Assembly: GCA_019843655.1 (NCBI GenBank)
Contig: JACDQD010000005.1
Coordinates: 26,732,954-26,796,953, forward strand
Origin: Lethocerus indicus
Taxonomy: Eukaryota > Arthropoda > Insecta > Hemiptera > Belostomatidae
Length of the DNA: 64,000 nucleotides
Reading direction: 5' to 3'
Part shown: piece after piece, positions 37,676-51,364 of the stretch
Position numbering within the stretch: the stretch's first letter is position 1
How the letters are laid out: each line of letters opens with the position of its first letter
Program-made: the position numbers and the translations under genes
The notes under the pieces: generated by a model
The model's input: the letters and a program-made list of their open reading frames with translations, nothing else
Databases searched by the model: none
Told to the model about the DNA's origin: nothing

Positions 37676-40600
37676 AGGAAGTAAAATAATGTGCGGTTTA
37701 TAATAGTTATCGCGGTCGACCTGGTGAAAATATTAATCGTATAGTTCACTGGGTATTTGCGTCCGTCGATATCGGCCGGTACCTATCAGTAGAAAAACCA
37801 TAAGTTTGATTCTGATTTGTATTAGTGCACCTAGTTCGTTTTACAACAGTACTTAGGTTGGATTCAATTTAAATCTGGGCACGTTTGAAGAACTACGTGC
37901 TAAGTTATTCCGGGAATTAAATTGGTAGGTTTACCGAAGGATTCGCGTTCAGTCTCTATCCTTATATCGTTCGTGACGCGAACGTACTCGTTTGCTGGGG
38001 TTAAATGAAAGCGGCGGGTCGACAAAGAAGCGTTTACCTTGGGCACTTCGAGGAAACATTTGCGGTACATCTCCGAATCACTTTTCCAGACGCGGCTGCG
38101 GTGGCTGAACGCAGACAGGTTGACGATTGGCGGGTGGCCGGCAGCCTCAAATCAGTCAGCCGGTCGCACGCGACTGTGTCTAGCACAAATCCTGTCCACA
38201 AAGAATGAGAATGCCTCCTCTGTAACAGCGACCGCAATTGAGGACTTGCAATTGGACTCAACGAGCGCTAATCCACCGAAAAGTGATGTGTGTAGGTTCA
38301 ACCGGAGGATCCTATTTATTATCAGGAATATAAAGGCAGGGCTCTGGGCCGCTCCCGGTCTCCATTCCTTACACGCGTTTCTGATGAACAGTGAATGTGG
38401 AAGAAGCTCGAGTCTTTTGCACTAATTTCGAAACGATGTCCCAACTTATCTATGCATTTATATTATTTCGGTCGTAAACATGAACACAATCCCCAATATA
38501 CGTGCACAGACAACAACAATATTTATTTATAATATATATTTTGTGTATATGTGATTATTACAACCTTTACTGGAGTCACTAATAACCGGATAATAGTGAG
38601 AGGCTTCTACAGGGAGGTAGAAGATAGCAAAAATTATGGTACACACAATACCGGTAGGTGTTTAAGATCACTTAAGAAAATAAAAAAATACAATTTTTTA
38701 CAATTAAATAATCATTGAACGAAGAAATTTATCATTTCATTTATTGCTAACTTTCTTTAGTTTAACCGTGGGAACGCATGGAAATCAGGTTATTGTTTTC
38801 TTAACTGATATCCCAAATATTAGTTATTCATTTAATGTTACCTTTTCATACTATCGAATTCCATACCTAATCTACGTTTGCTATATATTTACCTTCTTTT
38901 TTCCTCGATAAATTGCCCACCACCACCCCGCCCGCCTTGCGTAACTTTACCAGTGAAATTGTTACAGTGGAATAAAGGCAAAAACAAATTTTTTATCGTC
39001 TCCCGTTGGCCGTAAATTAAGACAATTTTTACGGCAGTTTCTTTCTGCCGGAACGGCTTGGGGGTTTTACGAGCCTCCTCGACCTGAGGATATTGGCTCA
39101 TGTCCCGCGGCCTAAAAACCCTTTTCGCCTTTCTACCCTCTAATTTGTTACTGAAATTGTTCAGGAAGAACTTTCTTATTCCGCTACGGAAAGTCTCATT
39201 TTGTCAAAATTGGCATTGTGGTTTAAGACAAATCGATTCCAGTTCTACTTCAAAATTAATCAGTGCAGTATGCATATTAAGAAATGTAAAACGCCGAATG
39301 TTTTAACTCTATATTTTTATTATAATTATAATTATAAAGGTAATGTGCTGGAGGATTTAAAAACCCATCTCTCGAAGAGTATAATACGTCCTTTTCTTTT
39401 ATTTATTCATCACACCGGATTGTGGGAATAAATAAAACTAATATTATTCAATAAAGTAAATTAAATAAAAGGATGTTTTCTGTAATTCTACAATTCCACA
39501 GAAATACCTTTCTGGAACCCAATTTTGCCTATTTTCCTCCAATATTTCAAAATCATTCAATCGTGAAAATTTCAAAATTCCGACGCGTAGCTGGGTATAT
39601 TGCGCTTCGGGCCAACAGTGGCCCTGTCCGGCCTAATTTCGGATACTGGGAGGAGTCAGGAATACGGAATTATATCAACAATCTCCGTCCAGGAGTCTAA
39701 ACCGAAACACGTTTCACAACCAGTTTACTCGGATTATACAAACGTTTGTTTCCCTTCGTACGATTTCACAAAGCAGCGCGCGTTTTGAATTATTATTTCT
39801 TGTTGTCCAACCGAAATCAGGGCTATTTTAAAATGGAAATTTAATCTATTGCAAATAATGTTTTTCGTTAACAGTAACGAAAGTTGAAGGGCATAATGCT
39901 AGTAGTTATCAAAAGTTGGACAATATCGAAAAGCTCTAATCGATGTCGCTTAGCGCCAAATGGATGAGTGGATTTTTTTCCATTCCACTCTGTTTAACGT
40001 TTCCTCCTCGGCTTTTGTCAATGGGAGCTCGTTAATCCTCATTTCTCGGCGTATCAAGACCACACATTCAAAGAAGTCTTATTTTCAAGGCCCTTCTCAG
40101 GGCCGCTTTATGCCTTAGGGTACTACAAAGATAAATTTTACGAATAATCAGATATAATTCTAGTCGTAATTATTACATGTCCATTCAAATTCCTAAGGCC
40201 AAAAACTCAACCGAATGAATGTAGAAAGATGTGTTCAATACATAAAATGTTTCTGTCTTATTGATTATAGATGTTTCGAATATTTTTTCCATTTAGCATT
40301 CGGTATGAAAAGCGTTTCTTGTAGGCCAACTGAAGAATAAAGAAAAAAGTGCGCTAGCCCGATTCGGCCATTTGTATCTGGGCGCATTCCTATCGCTTGC
40401 AGAGAGATCAAAGCGTGTGCCAATTTGGAACCACGTCGACGGGCCAGTATGTATATTTTTTGTACCTCCGAATTTCAATAGCACCGCTTATCGATATTAC
40501 GGGGCCTCACGGCTCTACGGTGGTAATATAAGTACGGAAATATCCTGCGGAACGCCGCCATTAATAAACCTAATTAAGGTCATTTCATATCATTCGAGCT

Positions 40601-42450
40601 TTTTAGATCTGATGTACCCGCATCCAAACATGCTATTCAAATATCAAAGGAAAGTATTCGGATTCTATCGGTACCACTTTAACAATACCAAAAATATATT
40701 AACGATGTGGTTCTACCGCCGATGGCATTATCCCCCTCACTTTAACCTTCTCCTGGGCCTCCTTAATAATCCGGTTTAGATCATTTATCGCGTTTAAAGT
40801 GGTATTTGTTCAAGGGGTCTGACTATTCTGGAACAACGCTCGTTACTGTCGGTCATCACGTGTACTAGCGCCAGAGTAAGCAATAAATAACTTATAGGAA
40901 TCTAGAATGGTCTCAGCTAATATCGGTTTCTTAATACAAACTTTTATAAGTACTGTAGAAAAGTATAAAATCCTTTATATAATAACTATAAATATATATT
41001 GACCACAGTTCGTAGCAGAATCTGAGCTATGTTGTTTATATTTCGAAAGCCGGCGCGGGTCTTTATTATAGGTATTAATATCGCGTTTCTAACAATAAAT
41101 CTGCCGTAAACGCGAAGCCGGGACAGTCCTCCCTCGTCTTATCTGATCGGTCGGTCGGCCCATACGGCGAAATCGGTATAATTACAATTCTTCCCCCGTA
41201 CCCCGGTAATTTATGCAAATTTGAAACGGGGGACAGGTTGAGGGGGGGTGCGGGGGCAGGAAAAAAAGAGGTTCCATGGTTCACGAAACTGTGAAACGTC
41301 GGCGAACAAAAACGGCGAAACCGGCAATTAAAAGGGCTGCCGTTCGTGGAGTTGTCCGTGGGGCGATAAATCATAGAACTATTCGTGTTGGCGACTAACC
41401 GCATAATTGGTAGGTGGCCGCAGACAGAAACAACTAGACTCGAATTAGTAGACCGGGCGGCGCACCCCGATTAGACTTTCGGCCTGAACCGGTCCCAACC
41501 AGAGACCAGTTCTGTTCTCGGACGGAAAAAAATCGAGGCTTATTTTGGTGAATCGACAACTTAGGTGCGGGTCCATTTTTACGCCGGATTGACACTGCAG
41601 CTGACACCAATGAATATCGCGTAAATCAGGAATCAGCCCCGAAGAGCTACTTTCCAAATATGGAAATATGAGCTACCGGAGATACAATGAAAGTTCTTTG
41701 ATAAATATATCGGATTAATTTAAAAATACAAATTAAATTTAATAGGTAGATTTTAATAATGGGCTAACATCAACATATCCATGCGAACTACCGGTAACCC
41801 CAGTAATTAAGCCATATAAATAATAAAAGTCATTATTGTATTTATAAAAATGAATCATTTATATAAACATAAAAAGGCAACATAATTTTTTAAAGTTCTT
41901 CTTGTTAATTTGTAGGGAAACTGCAGAACTATAGGAGAAGTATTGGAACAATAAACCACTTTATTACGGATTTATGACAATCGAATGCCTCTGAACTATT
42001 GCCGGGGCTTTGAGGACTGGATTACTCTTTGGGATTGTTCGTGGAAATGGCGAAAATGTCAGTTACGAAACTGGCAAACGGCGTGTTCCGCCCTGACGAA
42101 GGAAGGTCTGGGCCAATTGAGGGGTCTCTAATCGGGTCACAAGGACGGCCGGCCGGGACCACGCGCCAGCACCAACACCGAGACACGCGGACAGAGGTTT
42201 AACAGGGTCTGGGTCTGGTCTTCTCCAACCGTCCAGAGACGGGGGCCGAATAAGCACCGGTTATGGAAGCGAGGCGGCACCGTACAGCACACCCGCCGGC
42301 TAACAACAACAGACCAACTCTCATACAAACAGGGCCCGTAGGTTTAACAAACCTCTCGACGTAGGTTTATTTCAGTCACAATCTTTTCCGACGAAATAAT
42401 AATAAGAATACAATTACAATTGAAGTGAAAGTCGTTCTAATCCTATAATA

Positions 42451-42512
42451 GGTTCGAATACCGGTGGCGGACCGTATTTTCCACCAATCGATTACATGAA
42501 TAACTCGATAAC
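42451..42512 (+). repeat. SINE-like repeat fragment
   Basis: GGTTCGAATACCGGTGGCGG is followed by ACCGTATTTTCCACCAAT. The first 11 bases match the tRNA B-box consensus at most positions, and the rest matches the other fragments of this group. Confidence 0.35.
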
Positions 42513-43876
42513 GCCTCTAAAACTAATCGTTAAAAATAATGATGCGGTCGAAAACATCGGAGAAACATCATTCGAAGATATTTATTAAACTGCAATAGCA
42601 ACTATTTCGTGACAAGAAACTCGATTTATTGATTATTAATTTGCCGTTAATAAATGAAATTTGCCAAAATATATGATATCGACCTTAATAATTACGACGA
42701 AAAATCCAATAAAAGTTTGCATAATAAACGTTGTTAATTCGGTAATATATGAAAATATTTTCGACAAAATATGCTCATTAATTCGATGTCTTATTTAGAC
42801 GAAGTAAATCACGCCCATTTTGTACTTAAAATATTTAATTCTCAATATATCGTTATTTATTCGAACGATTCTAAAGCTTAGAGAGTAGAGAGACTATATA
42901 AATATTGTTTGCCATTTCGCAATACGTTATTCATAGCCTGGTCTGTCAAGAATTGTTGAGAGAATTAATTATATCTCTCCGAATCTAAATTTAGAAGTAT
43001 AATCATGAAATGCGCGCGAGTGAAATATTTTCAAAATAGGCTTCTTCGAAATTAAACGATAACGAGAATACGTAGGCGATCCAGCCTCCTCCACGAAGTT
43101 AAATCAATGAAGAACCAAGAATTGCCAGTATAGTCTAATTATTCAAAGTGGAGTATATTCCAACCTCAGAATTAATACTATCTAAATGTCTACGGAATAT
43201 AATCAAGTTAGAATTTTGATTATTATTTGTGTACGGAACTGTAGTACTAATTATTTTCAAAGTTGATTATAAACTTTATTGCCAAATAAATTTCAAACCG
43301 AATATTACACTAGCTGATTTTGTTTGAATGTTGTAGTACTTCTGATAATTAGAACGTACAGTGTGATCCTGAAATACTTAATTAGAGCTAATTGTGATTT
43401 TAGAAAATTAATACATTAATTGTTCGCTACTGCTCGTACCTCGGCTACCGTTCGCTTTAGTCGCAACTAATTCCACCTGAAACTCCCTAAATCAATTTGA
43501 GGGCAAAGATTCGACTCGCACATTTATTTCACGTAAATTCAGTTACTCGTGGGGTGGTAAATCGAAGTATATTAGTTGGGCGATTCATGAACTTTGGGCA
43601 ACGATTGGATAGAACTTCGAACTGCGGCTATTTTCTAAATTGGCCAAACGCCCTATGAAATACGACCGCTCGGCCTAGTTTACCAGTTTCACATTGTAAG
43701 GTGTTCTATTTTCGTATTTGATAAATGGGGGGGGATTCGAATTCGTCCAATACCGGCGTACAGTTGGACCACCAACACGAGTTGGTTTCAGAAAGCGTTA
43801 TTACATTGAGTACAAAACACAATTACCAGTTGTTTTTTTTTATATCAATCTCAGGCTACAAACTAGTTCATTTGCA

Positions 43877-43911
43877 GACTACGTACAGCTTACGTACAGA
43901 TTACGTACGGC
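43877..43911. repeat. Three 11-bp tandem units with TACGTA cores
   Basis: Successive units CTACGTACAG, CTTACGTACAG and ATTACGTACGG each carry the palindrome TACGTA. Confidence 0.8.
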
Positions 43912-45417
43912 CTGTCTGTAATATATTTATTTATTTATTGACAGAATGAATCAATAGCTCGGTAGGCGTAATGTGAGCAATAAACGTTTTACGGGTCCCA
44001 TCGGGCTAGTGAAGGGCCGCTCGACGATTGCCATAATCATTCATTAATAACGATCCGCGGGACGATTTAGATTTAAGTACACGGACGCAGTATTGAAATC
44101 TGGCCCCGTAATCAATTCCTAGGGCTCCCAGTGGTGCAATTTTCAAGCAATTTCATACCAACATTAATTTACATTCAGGCTCCCGTCAGAGTACCGGTAT
44201 TTCCCCAGACGTTGGTCTAACGGCTACAGTAATTCCTATTGGAATTATAGTTCGATATCACCATATTTTTACATATTAGTATATATAGTCAAGATTTAGT
44301 TTGACCCGTTTCTGATATAATTGTTAAGAACAAATTTAAAAGTGTTATCGTTAGTTTCGGTTCTCATCCGGAATTTCTAAACTATTTCTAGTCACAAATT
44401 TTCCATGTCAATTTCATGCCGAATTAGTCTACATTTTTCAAATGTTTCAAAACAATTTCAATGCAGCAGTCTTCTTTTTATAGTTGTGGAATAAAACACC
44501 ATATCAATCTGAAATATTATAAATAGCTTAAACATCGGTGAAGGGAAATCGATAAATGAAAGACTTAAATATAACTTTTGTTTATTTTCTCGTTGAAGGA
44601 AGATAACGAACACTTTTTTCATTTTTTTTGTTACTCCATTTTTAAATCCAATAACACCAATATTTGAGAGATGTTCATTAATTTGTTTATAATTGATAAT
44701 AACAATAATCTTTCGAACTCAAAAGAAAAGGACAAAACAGAAAAACAATTTGTTTAAATTGTTTATTTTTATTCTTTATCTCGTCCACAACACAAAACGA
44801 TACAACAGGCGCGGCACAATTCTGCGTCCACTGTTTCTATCGAGCAATCGCGGCACGCTTCATATTATATATTTCCACGCTTGTGAAACTCGCGCACTAA
44901 TACAAAGTATTTAATTTACTGGTGTAACAATAACACGACGAAACGATGATTTGTTCTGTCTAATTTATGGTATTTGGTTCAAATTAAAAAATTAAAAATA
45001 CAAATAGAACGACGACAGGTAATGAGCAAATATCTGTTGGCAAATACCATATATTTACGAGTGTCGAGGGTCCTCGGCTCGGCGGCAGCTTTTTAGATTT
45101 TATTATTAAGTTTTAGTTTTTTTGGTTGTTTTCCATTATGTTTATGTTTCAATTTCGCCATTACCAATGCGACGGCGATAGCACTGTCGACCCGCGCAGA
45201 ACTCCTCAGGATTTTCTGTTGCAATGACGACTATCGAACCCTTCCGGAAAATAAAACAAGTAGAGAATGATTACATCAGGTGATGAAAATAAATCCGACA
45301 CAATTAATTGAATAACTGGAACATTTCCAATAAAATTATCAAAATGCGTTGCGTAAATTCGATCATAATATTTAAATATTCTCTTTAAACCACCCCAAAG
45401 AATCAAAAGATTAACGT

Positions 45418-45435
45418 TCTCTCTCTCTCTCTCTC
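45418..45435. repeat. Short (CT)n microsatellite
   Basis: About nine CT units in AT-rich DNA downstream of neuroligin. Confidence 0.9.
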
Positions 45436-46576
45436 CTTTTCTCGTCTTGTTTTAAATTCTAAACATCTTCAAAAAAACAAGCGAATTAAAGTACAAATTA
45501 TACTTTACCTGTATATATATATATTATACATATATTTTTATGTATATCCTAAATGAAACGGTATCAAATCAATTCCATCGCGATAAGTTGTTTTTTTGAG
45601 TTTGTTCTATCTTAAAACAATTTTTTGTTTTTTTTTCTGGACTTTTCATCCTTTTCTAAACGTTTTTCATAAAACTTTTTATCTGTAAGTCCCTCGTGTC
45701 GAAAACAAGCGTCGGCACTGATTATTATTTATTTATTAACTAAAAAGACATGGCGAGTTTTTGTCGGGTGACCGAAATTAAAACTGTTTAGCAGACTGAT
45801 TACGACCGAAGATACAGATTAAACATGTTTCGCATTTTTATCCGATTGTGAATGTAGAAAATTGTCTGTGCATTGTCTACGTTTTTGGTTGTCAGTTCAC
45901 CGTGAAATTAGATTTAATGTCGTGCCATTAACCGCTAGAAATTTAGCAGATCACAATTACGGACACTTTATAACGAGTACCCTAATCGCGGATTCAGAGA
46001 CTGTGTCGACTTTTCCAGAAAAACTGAGGCTATCAAAATAACGCTGTCAACTCAAACAATTATTTTTTTAATGCACGATTGTGTTACCTATTTATAATTG
46101 GGGTTTCCCAAATATAATTTCTTCTGACGTACTAGACGATTTCTGGTGCATTTCTCGTAATACAATGAGTCGACTACTTTGCATACTACACTAAAATTTC
46201 AATAATCGCCAATGTTAGCACTAAATAGAAGTGCCGAGGTTTGCTCATCAAGAAGTATCGACAATACGCAAAATAGATTCACTGTTAAGACTTCCTTTAC
46301 ATTACTTTTAAGACGAAATACATTTTTTGCAAAAAAGTCGTGGGCTCTTAAGCTTTTAATTTGTGTAACTAGGTATTTTTTTTCAGTTTGTTCGGGACTT
46401 GTTCGCGGCATCAAGTAATAAATCCATAAACGGCATTTCCCTAAATTCGACGCAGCTATAAAATTAGCACATTACCGATATATGTAACCGCTAATAAATA
46501 TAATTATATTCAAATTCATTATCGTAGGTATCGTACAAGTTAACGGACAAATCGCTTATCATTTTTAAATTCGGGA

Positions 46577-46582
46577 TTTATT
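46577..46582 (-). promoter_or_regulatory. Candidate polyadenylation signal for neuroligin
   Basis: AATAAA on the minus strand lies about 160 bases after the neuroligin stop codon and is the first such hexamer seen downstream. Further TTTATT clusters (read on the plus strand) lie between 45.7 and 46.5 kb, and the DNA there is AT-rich and UTR-like. The true 3' end could therefore be farther away. Confidence 0.25.
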
Positions 46583-46741
46583 AGTCGACGCCAATGAAGA
46601 CGGTCCCGATCGGGTCAAGTATCTAGCGGTAGAATCGCGGTTAAAACAGCTTCCGGTCACCCGTCACGTAACAATATTAGCGAACGTCAATGCGGCAGTA
46701 TGTGAAGGGGTCGTGAAGAGAGGGTGGGCTGGGGGGGGGCT

Positions 46742-47505
46742 TCAGACGGATATCTCCTGTATCTGTACCCTCTTCTTCATGGAGCCCGGTGTCTGGGGAC
46801 AGCCCCCCTGGCGGAGGATGCCCGAGGCCTGGTTGCAGAGCGGGGGCGGCTGAGCCTTGGGCGGGGGCGGCGGGTCCGGGATGGAGGGGCTGGTCACGCC
46901 GCCGGGCTCCTCCCCGCAGTAGACCGGAGGGTAGACGCCCCCCGCCCTCGACGAACTACCGGACCCCGGGGAAGACTTGAACTCCTGGAGTTCGACGGCC
47001 GGCTGGTCGCGGATCCCCCCCGAGAGGGGCTGCTTGCATTCGGGGCCCTCCGAGCCGCTGCTGCAGCTACCCGCTTCGCCCAGTTCCTCTTTCTTCTTGC
47101 ACTTCTTCTTGTCGCTCGACCTCCTGTCCCTCTGGTGGTAGATGCCGGCGAATATGAGGATGTTCAAGAGGAGGAGGAAGCATCCGACGGCTATGGTGAC
47201 AGTGAGCGCCGTCGTGTAGCTCTGGTAGTGGCTGGAGGCCAGTTTCCTGAGGAGGCTGTTGCTGTTTGTGTTCGGCCTGGTGCCCGGCGGTTGGGGGGCC
47301 GTCCCGTTGGGGGGGCACTCGGTGCTCGACGGGTCGCCCTGACCCCGCTGACCACCCACGCCCCCACCACCGCCCCCGCCCCCGCCTCCGCTGCTCGCAG
47401 CCGCCGGCGCCACCGTCGTCGTTGTCGTCGTGCTGGTGGTCGTCGTCGTCGTCGTGGGAGGACTCGCCATACTCGGTCGCTGCAGCGATTGCGGCCTCAC
47501 GGAAC
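46742..47505 (-). CDS. Neuroligin, terminal coding exon (stalk, membrane span, cytoplasmic tail)
   Basis: This is the last coding exon of a neuroligin, a postsynaptic cholinesterase-like adhesion protein that binds neurexin. The exon opens after a pyrimidine-rich acceptor ending in CAG at 47508-47506, in phase 1, and finishes a Gly codon split with the exon at 52059. It then encodes Ser plus 252 residues, ending in a TGA at 46744-46742. In order, counted from the GTG at 47500: a Thr tract (about residues 16-29), a Gly tract (38-49), one NGT N-glycosylation sequon (65-67), a single transmembrane helix (about 96-120, centred on VGCFLLLLNILIFAGI), a basic stop-transfer region (RDRRSSDKKKCKKK), a Pro-rich stretch (PDPPPPPKAQPPP) and the C-terminus VQIQEISV. 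The membrane span and the KKRVQIQEISV tail look like insect neuroligins. The stalk is low-complexity and varies between species. Which insect neuroligin paralogue this is cannot be decided from this part. The 276-codon frame on the opposite strand is a shadow of this exon. Confidence 0.93.
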
Positions 47506-50500
47506 CTGGAAAATTGGAAAAAACGTAATAAAGTTACCTTTTCTCTTGAATTAAGTCCCGCGGCATTTATTTCTCATCATTCGCCGGAACAAAGGTAAGA
47601 AGGCAATCGACATTTATGAATTGTTACCTCCAAATTATTTTGAGGATATGTTGTCTTCTGTTGGGCGTCACCTCCGGTTATTTTAAAGCCAACTCCCCCT
47701 CAACTATATTAGCGCATAAATGTTCCCTATGAACAACAGCAGTAAATCCTAATTGCCGAGGATTACACCGGCAGTCCAGCATTAACTGAGCTCTGGCGGA
47801 AGTTGGAAAACTACTTACACAATTTCATCTAACAGATAAAAACCCGACAAATAAATAGTGTGGCCTCGGTCTTTTCACACCCGGAGGATGCGAAAAATTA
47901 AATTCGCCTCTAACGCCGTAATCCCGCATCCTATTTCACAATGAACACGTTTCGTGTTTTGAACAACGTGTAAATGGTAAATGAGTATAAAACTGAAATC
48001 ATTGCGCGGTACTTGGGTAATGAAGTGGATTCGGCTCCCCCAGCTAACACTGTTTAATGGCTGTGTTGTAATTTGGTTGTTGTGGGTAGGGCACCCCCAG
48101 ATATACCGACAACAGTATAAATAATCATCAAAATTCGAGCGTTAATTTTAATTCAAAATATAACCCGATAGATAAAGTTCCTTTTGCGTTAGAGACAATA
48201 TTCTAATAAAGCATGGAAGTATAGTATGTATTAATTATTTATGAATGCAGATTTATCATATATTGTTTATAATGGAACTTTTATAATATAATTTTATTTT
48301 AAGATTGCTTATTTCTTTTTGTATTTGAAACATTCTCTTACGGTAATTTGAAAACAGAATAAGCTAGAAAGACTAACATATTAATTACTTAAGTTTCTGA
48401 AATAAAAGTCATTATTTTAATTAATACTGAAGACTAAAGGTGGCACGTGGTACTCAGGCGTTCGCTAAATTGACTATCGCGGGTCTATTAGACGTTCATA
48501 TATAATACAGTGTAATCAAGTACACTTTAATATTGAATGTACAGTCCTCATTTTAAACAGACGGAAGTTTAAAATTTTACCGGGACAAACACTCGGCGGT
48601 AATTTACTACCTTCTGGCCGTGAAGATTCCGAAACATTAACTGCTTTCAATCTTGTTCAAACGTTAAACTCCTCTATGCGGGGAATTTCTTTAGGTCGAA
48701 GCCTGGCATAAATCATCCCCCCTCGGCTGCCAATTTTTTCATCGATTACCTCCACAAATCTTCATGCCTCGATACCTGGGGGTTTCACTTCGATTAATAA
48801 TAGTCTCCCCCTTCGATTCAACTTGCACGAGTCTTAGACAATCCTTCCTTCAATATCTCCTTTATTTTATGTCTGTTAATGTGGGCCTGTTTTGAATCCT
48901 GAATCATTCTGAAACTAATATCTGCAAATAATCTGCAAAATGAAATGTGAGCAACGTAGTGAGGTCTTAACCCCGTAAACAATTCGGAGTGATCGAAACA
49001 GCCTCCACGTGAAATATTGCCCATATTGAGGAAGCTTCATTTCTAAACCCTTTCCCAACGGCAGAAGGTTAATTGTCACATTATTTCACAAATATCAAAA
49101 TGTAAGCAGAAATTATAAGCAACGGCGTTCACGAAGTGCCGAATGACACAATCTCTGCCTAAAAACATAGGTTCTATAATATCTAAAATAAATTAAAGTC
49201 CTTCGATAAATGTTTTTATTGTCCTTCACTAAACCCGAACTAATGAATTATCTCTATATTTATGCAAGAGAAAATTCGCTTACTGCTAAAACCTCATAGA
49301 CAGGAAATAACGGTTATTTTAATTTAAGAAATTTAATAATAAAAAATAATGACTTTAAAAAATTTCAACGAGAAAACTCGACCATGTTCCTCTGGTTTAA
49401 TACAAAAAGTGCAATTATTTTATTATTTGATACTGATCCCCTTAGGGTACTGTTTTAAACTTACTCGATTTTAACTTTAAAAATGAATCAGACGTACCAA
49501 ATCTTCAAAAGACTAAAATTAAGTTCCCGGTATTGATACATTTTCAAACCTTCAGTGTAATAGCAATAAAAAAAAATAATCAAATAGCGCTGGATATATT
49601 GAGTTGATACATTATTTCCATTGACAAAATGTCGGTGTATTTTCTCGATCGTTCCTCGGCCTGTAGGTGAAGAGTGTTATTATAAAGCGGAAATTGCATC
49701 CCTTTTCGGAAACCGCATTTCCCTTTCAAGGGTTTTATTCTTTACGGGGGAAAAGAAAATGGAAAAAAGTGAGTCCCGCTGTACACATAAATCCTACCTG
49801 TCAAAACGAATGAGGAACGCATTTCATCAAGTTGTATACGGCGTATAATATTGGATTTCCGGAAATTATGGATTATGTTGATTCGTGCAATTTTTTGGGG
49901 ACATTTCTTAGAAGACGTTCAAAAGTGATTTTTGTTTGCAGACAGAACGCTGTATTGGTAATTAAATATAGGGCGTTTGGAACTATTACTACCATTGCTC
50001 CTTTGAGATATTAAGATTCTATAATTTAGTTAGATCGTCTCGTTTAATCGGTTGAAATTGGCCGTTGAATGAAAATTGGATTCGCCACGAGATTCGATTC
50101 TGTTACAATTACGAAGTTGAATTGGTACTTACATATTAATTCTATCATCACTCTAGTGCGATTTCTCTAACTAGACGATTTCTCAGTAGCATTGAGTTGG
50201 TAAACTAATGAAATACTTACTCGTCCCCGGCATGCTCACCGAATACTATTGACGACAACGATAATCCTGAATTTACATATAAAAAATTTGGGAACGCATT
50301 TTTATTGCGGCTCCAGAGAACCCTTCAAGGGACTTGAGTGAAACAAAAGGAGGAAAATATGGATCTTGGAGGGGGTTTAATTTCGAAGTTATGTAGCGAA
50401 ATGTTTCCTAAAGGCGAGAAACCGGATCCCGATGAAAGTCTCTGAACTGTTTGTATTATCTCGATGCCGATACCCTTGAAGCTCCAACGTGTAGTACACT

Positions 50501-51305
50501 CTGAGCGTTACCGGCGAAACCTGCAACACTTTTTTCAAACCCCGGGCAGAACTTTGCAGGGAAGAACTCAAACGTGAAGACAAATATCTGGCCAGCTCCG
50601 CGAACTGGCAAACAGTGTGGAGCTTGTGGTGAGGTCAATTAAAGCTCAACCCCCCCAAACATAGAAATTGGGTTTGCAGTGGGCCCCTGCCCCTCATCCG
50701 GTGGGCTAGGCCTCTGCCTTCAGCAAACACAGCCAAGAAACACCCCCTAGCCGGCAGTCAATAACCAACTCTCCCCTCGAGCATTCAACCCCCATCGCCG
50801 GGGAAATACCTAGAGAAAATTGCCGGAAAATTAGCGAATAAAAGAAAAGTGTTGGCAGGATGCGCTTATATTTATAGCAAATGAGAGGATTCAAAAATCG
50901 TGTCGCGTATATTAAAAAAGGTGCAAGGCAAAGATCAATTTCCAAAGTGCAAAATACTACGTTCTAAAAAATTCCTAACTTAGGAGTGACGGAACATATT
51001 TTTCACAACAGATAATTTAATTAAGGCCAATAACACGAATAAAGTTTTAGTACTGAGAGGTTTGAGTAAAGTGGAGAATATTTCAGAGAAAAATCAGTCA
51101 CGAATTATTATAGCAAAGTTGAGAAATTCAACGTCTGATATGGTACGAATATTATGGGCCCTTGGACCTAGGGTCGAACCCTTTACCTACTGCAAATAAG
51201 TTTGATTTCAATCGGGGCCCCGATCTTGGCCCAGTGTGCATAGGCGTACGTGTGCCTGTGTCCCAAAGGACCGCTTCTTGGTCCTACCAACGCCCCCTTC
51301 TCTCC

Positions 51306-51364
<59 letters not shown>

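Larger units (their letters stand above)
35626..46576. other. Non-coding region downstream of neuroligin
   Basis: No gene recognised. GC-rich islands lie at 37980-38400 (a 128-codon plus frame, no similarity seen), 41100-41660 and 42050-42350. The 42.4-46.5 kb part is strongly AT-rich with many T runs; the end nearest 46.5 kb may be neuroligin 3' UTR. Confidence 0.45.

Noticed and set aside
38005..38425. Overlapping frames on both strands in a GC-rich island
   Set aside because: Frames lengthen in GC-rich DNA because stops are rarer. There is no similarity and no consistent splice structure.
40372..40779. 135-codon plus-strand frame
   Set aside because: About one frame of this length is expected by chance in 64 kb at this base composition. 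No domain was recognised.
47067..47318. 83-codon minus-strand frame overlapping neuroligin
   Set aside because: It is a shifted-frame shadow of the neuroligin exon and has no features of its own.
46724..47554. 276-codon plus-strand open frame
   Set aside because: It is antisense to the neuroligin terminal exon. The Arg/Pro/Gly-rich product is what the complement of a GC-rich coding exon gives.
50221..50265. Hammerhead-family copy in the neuroligin intron (ACTATTGACGACAACGAT); also 51705-51730
   Set aside because: Only the first part of the core fits. It is too diverged to separate from chance.
51165..51200. tRNA T-arm-like GGGTTCGACCC (minus)
   Set aside because: It is an isolated palindrome with no cloverleaf around it.
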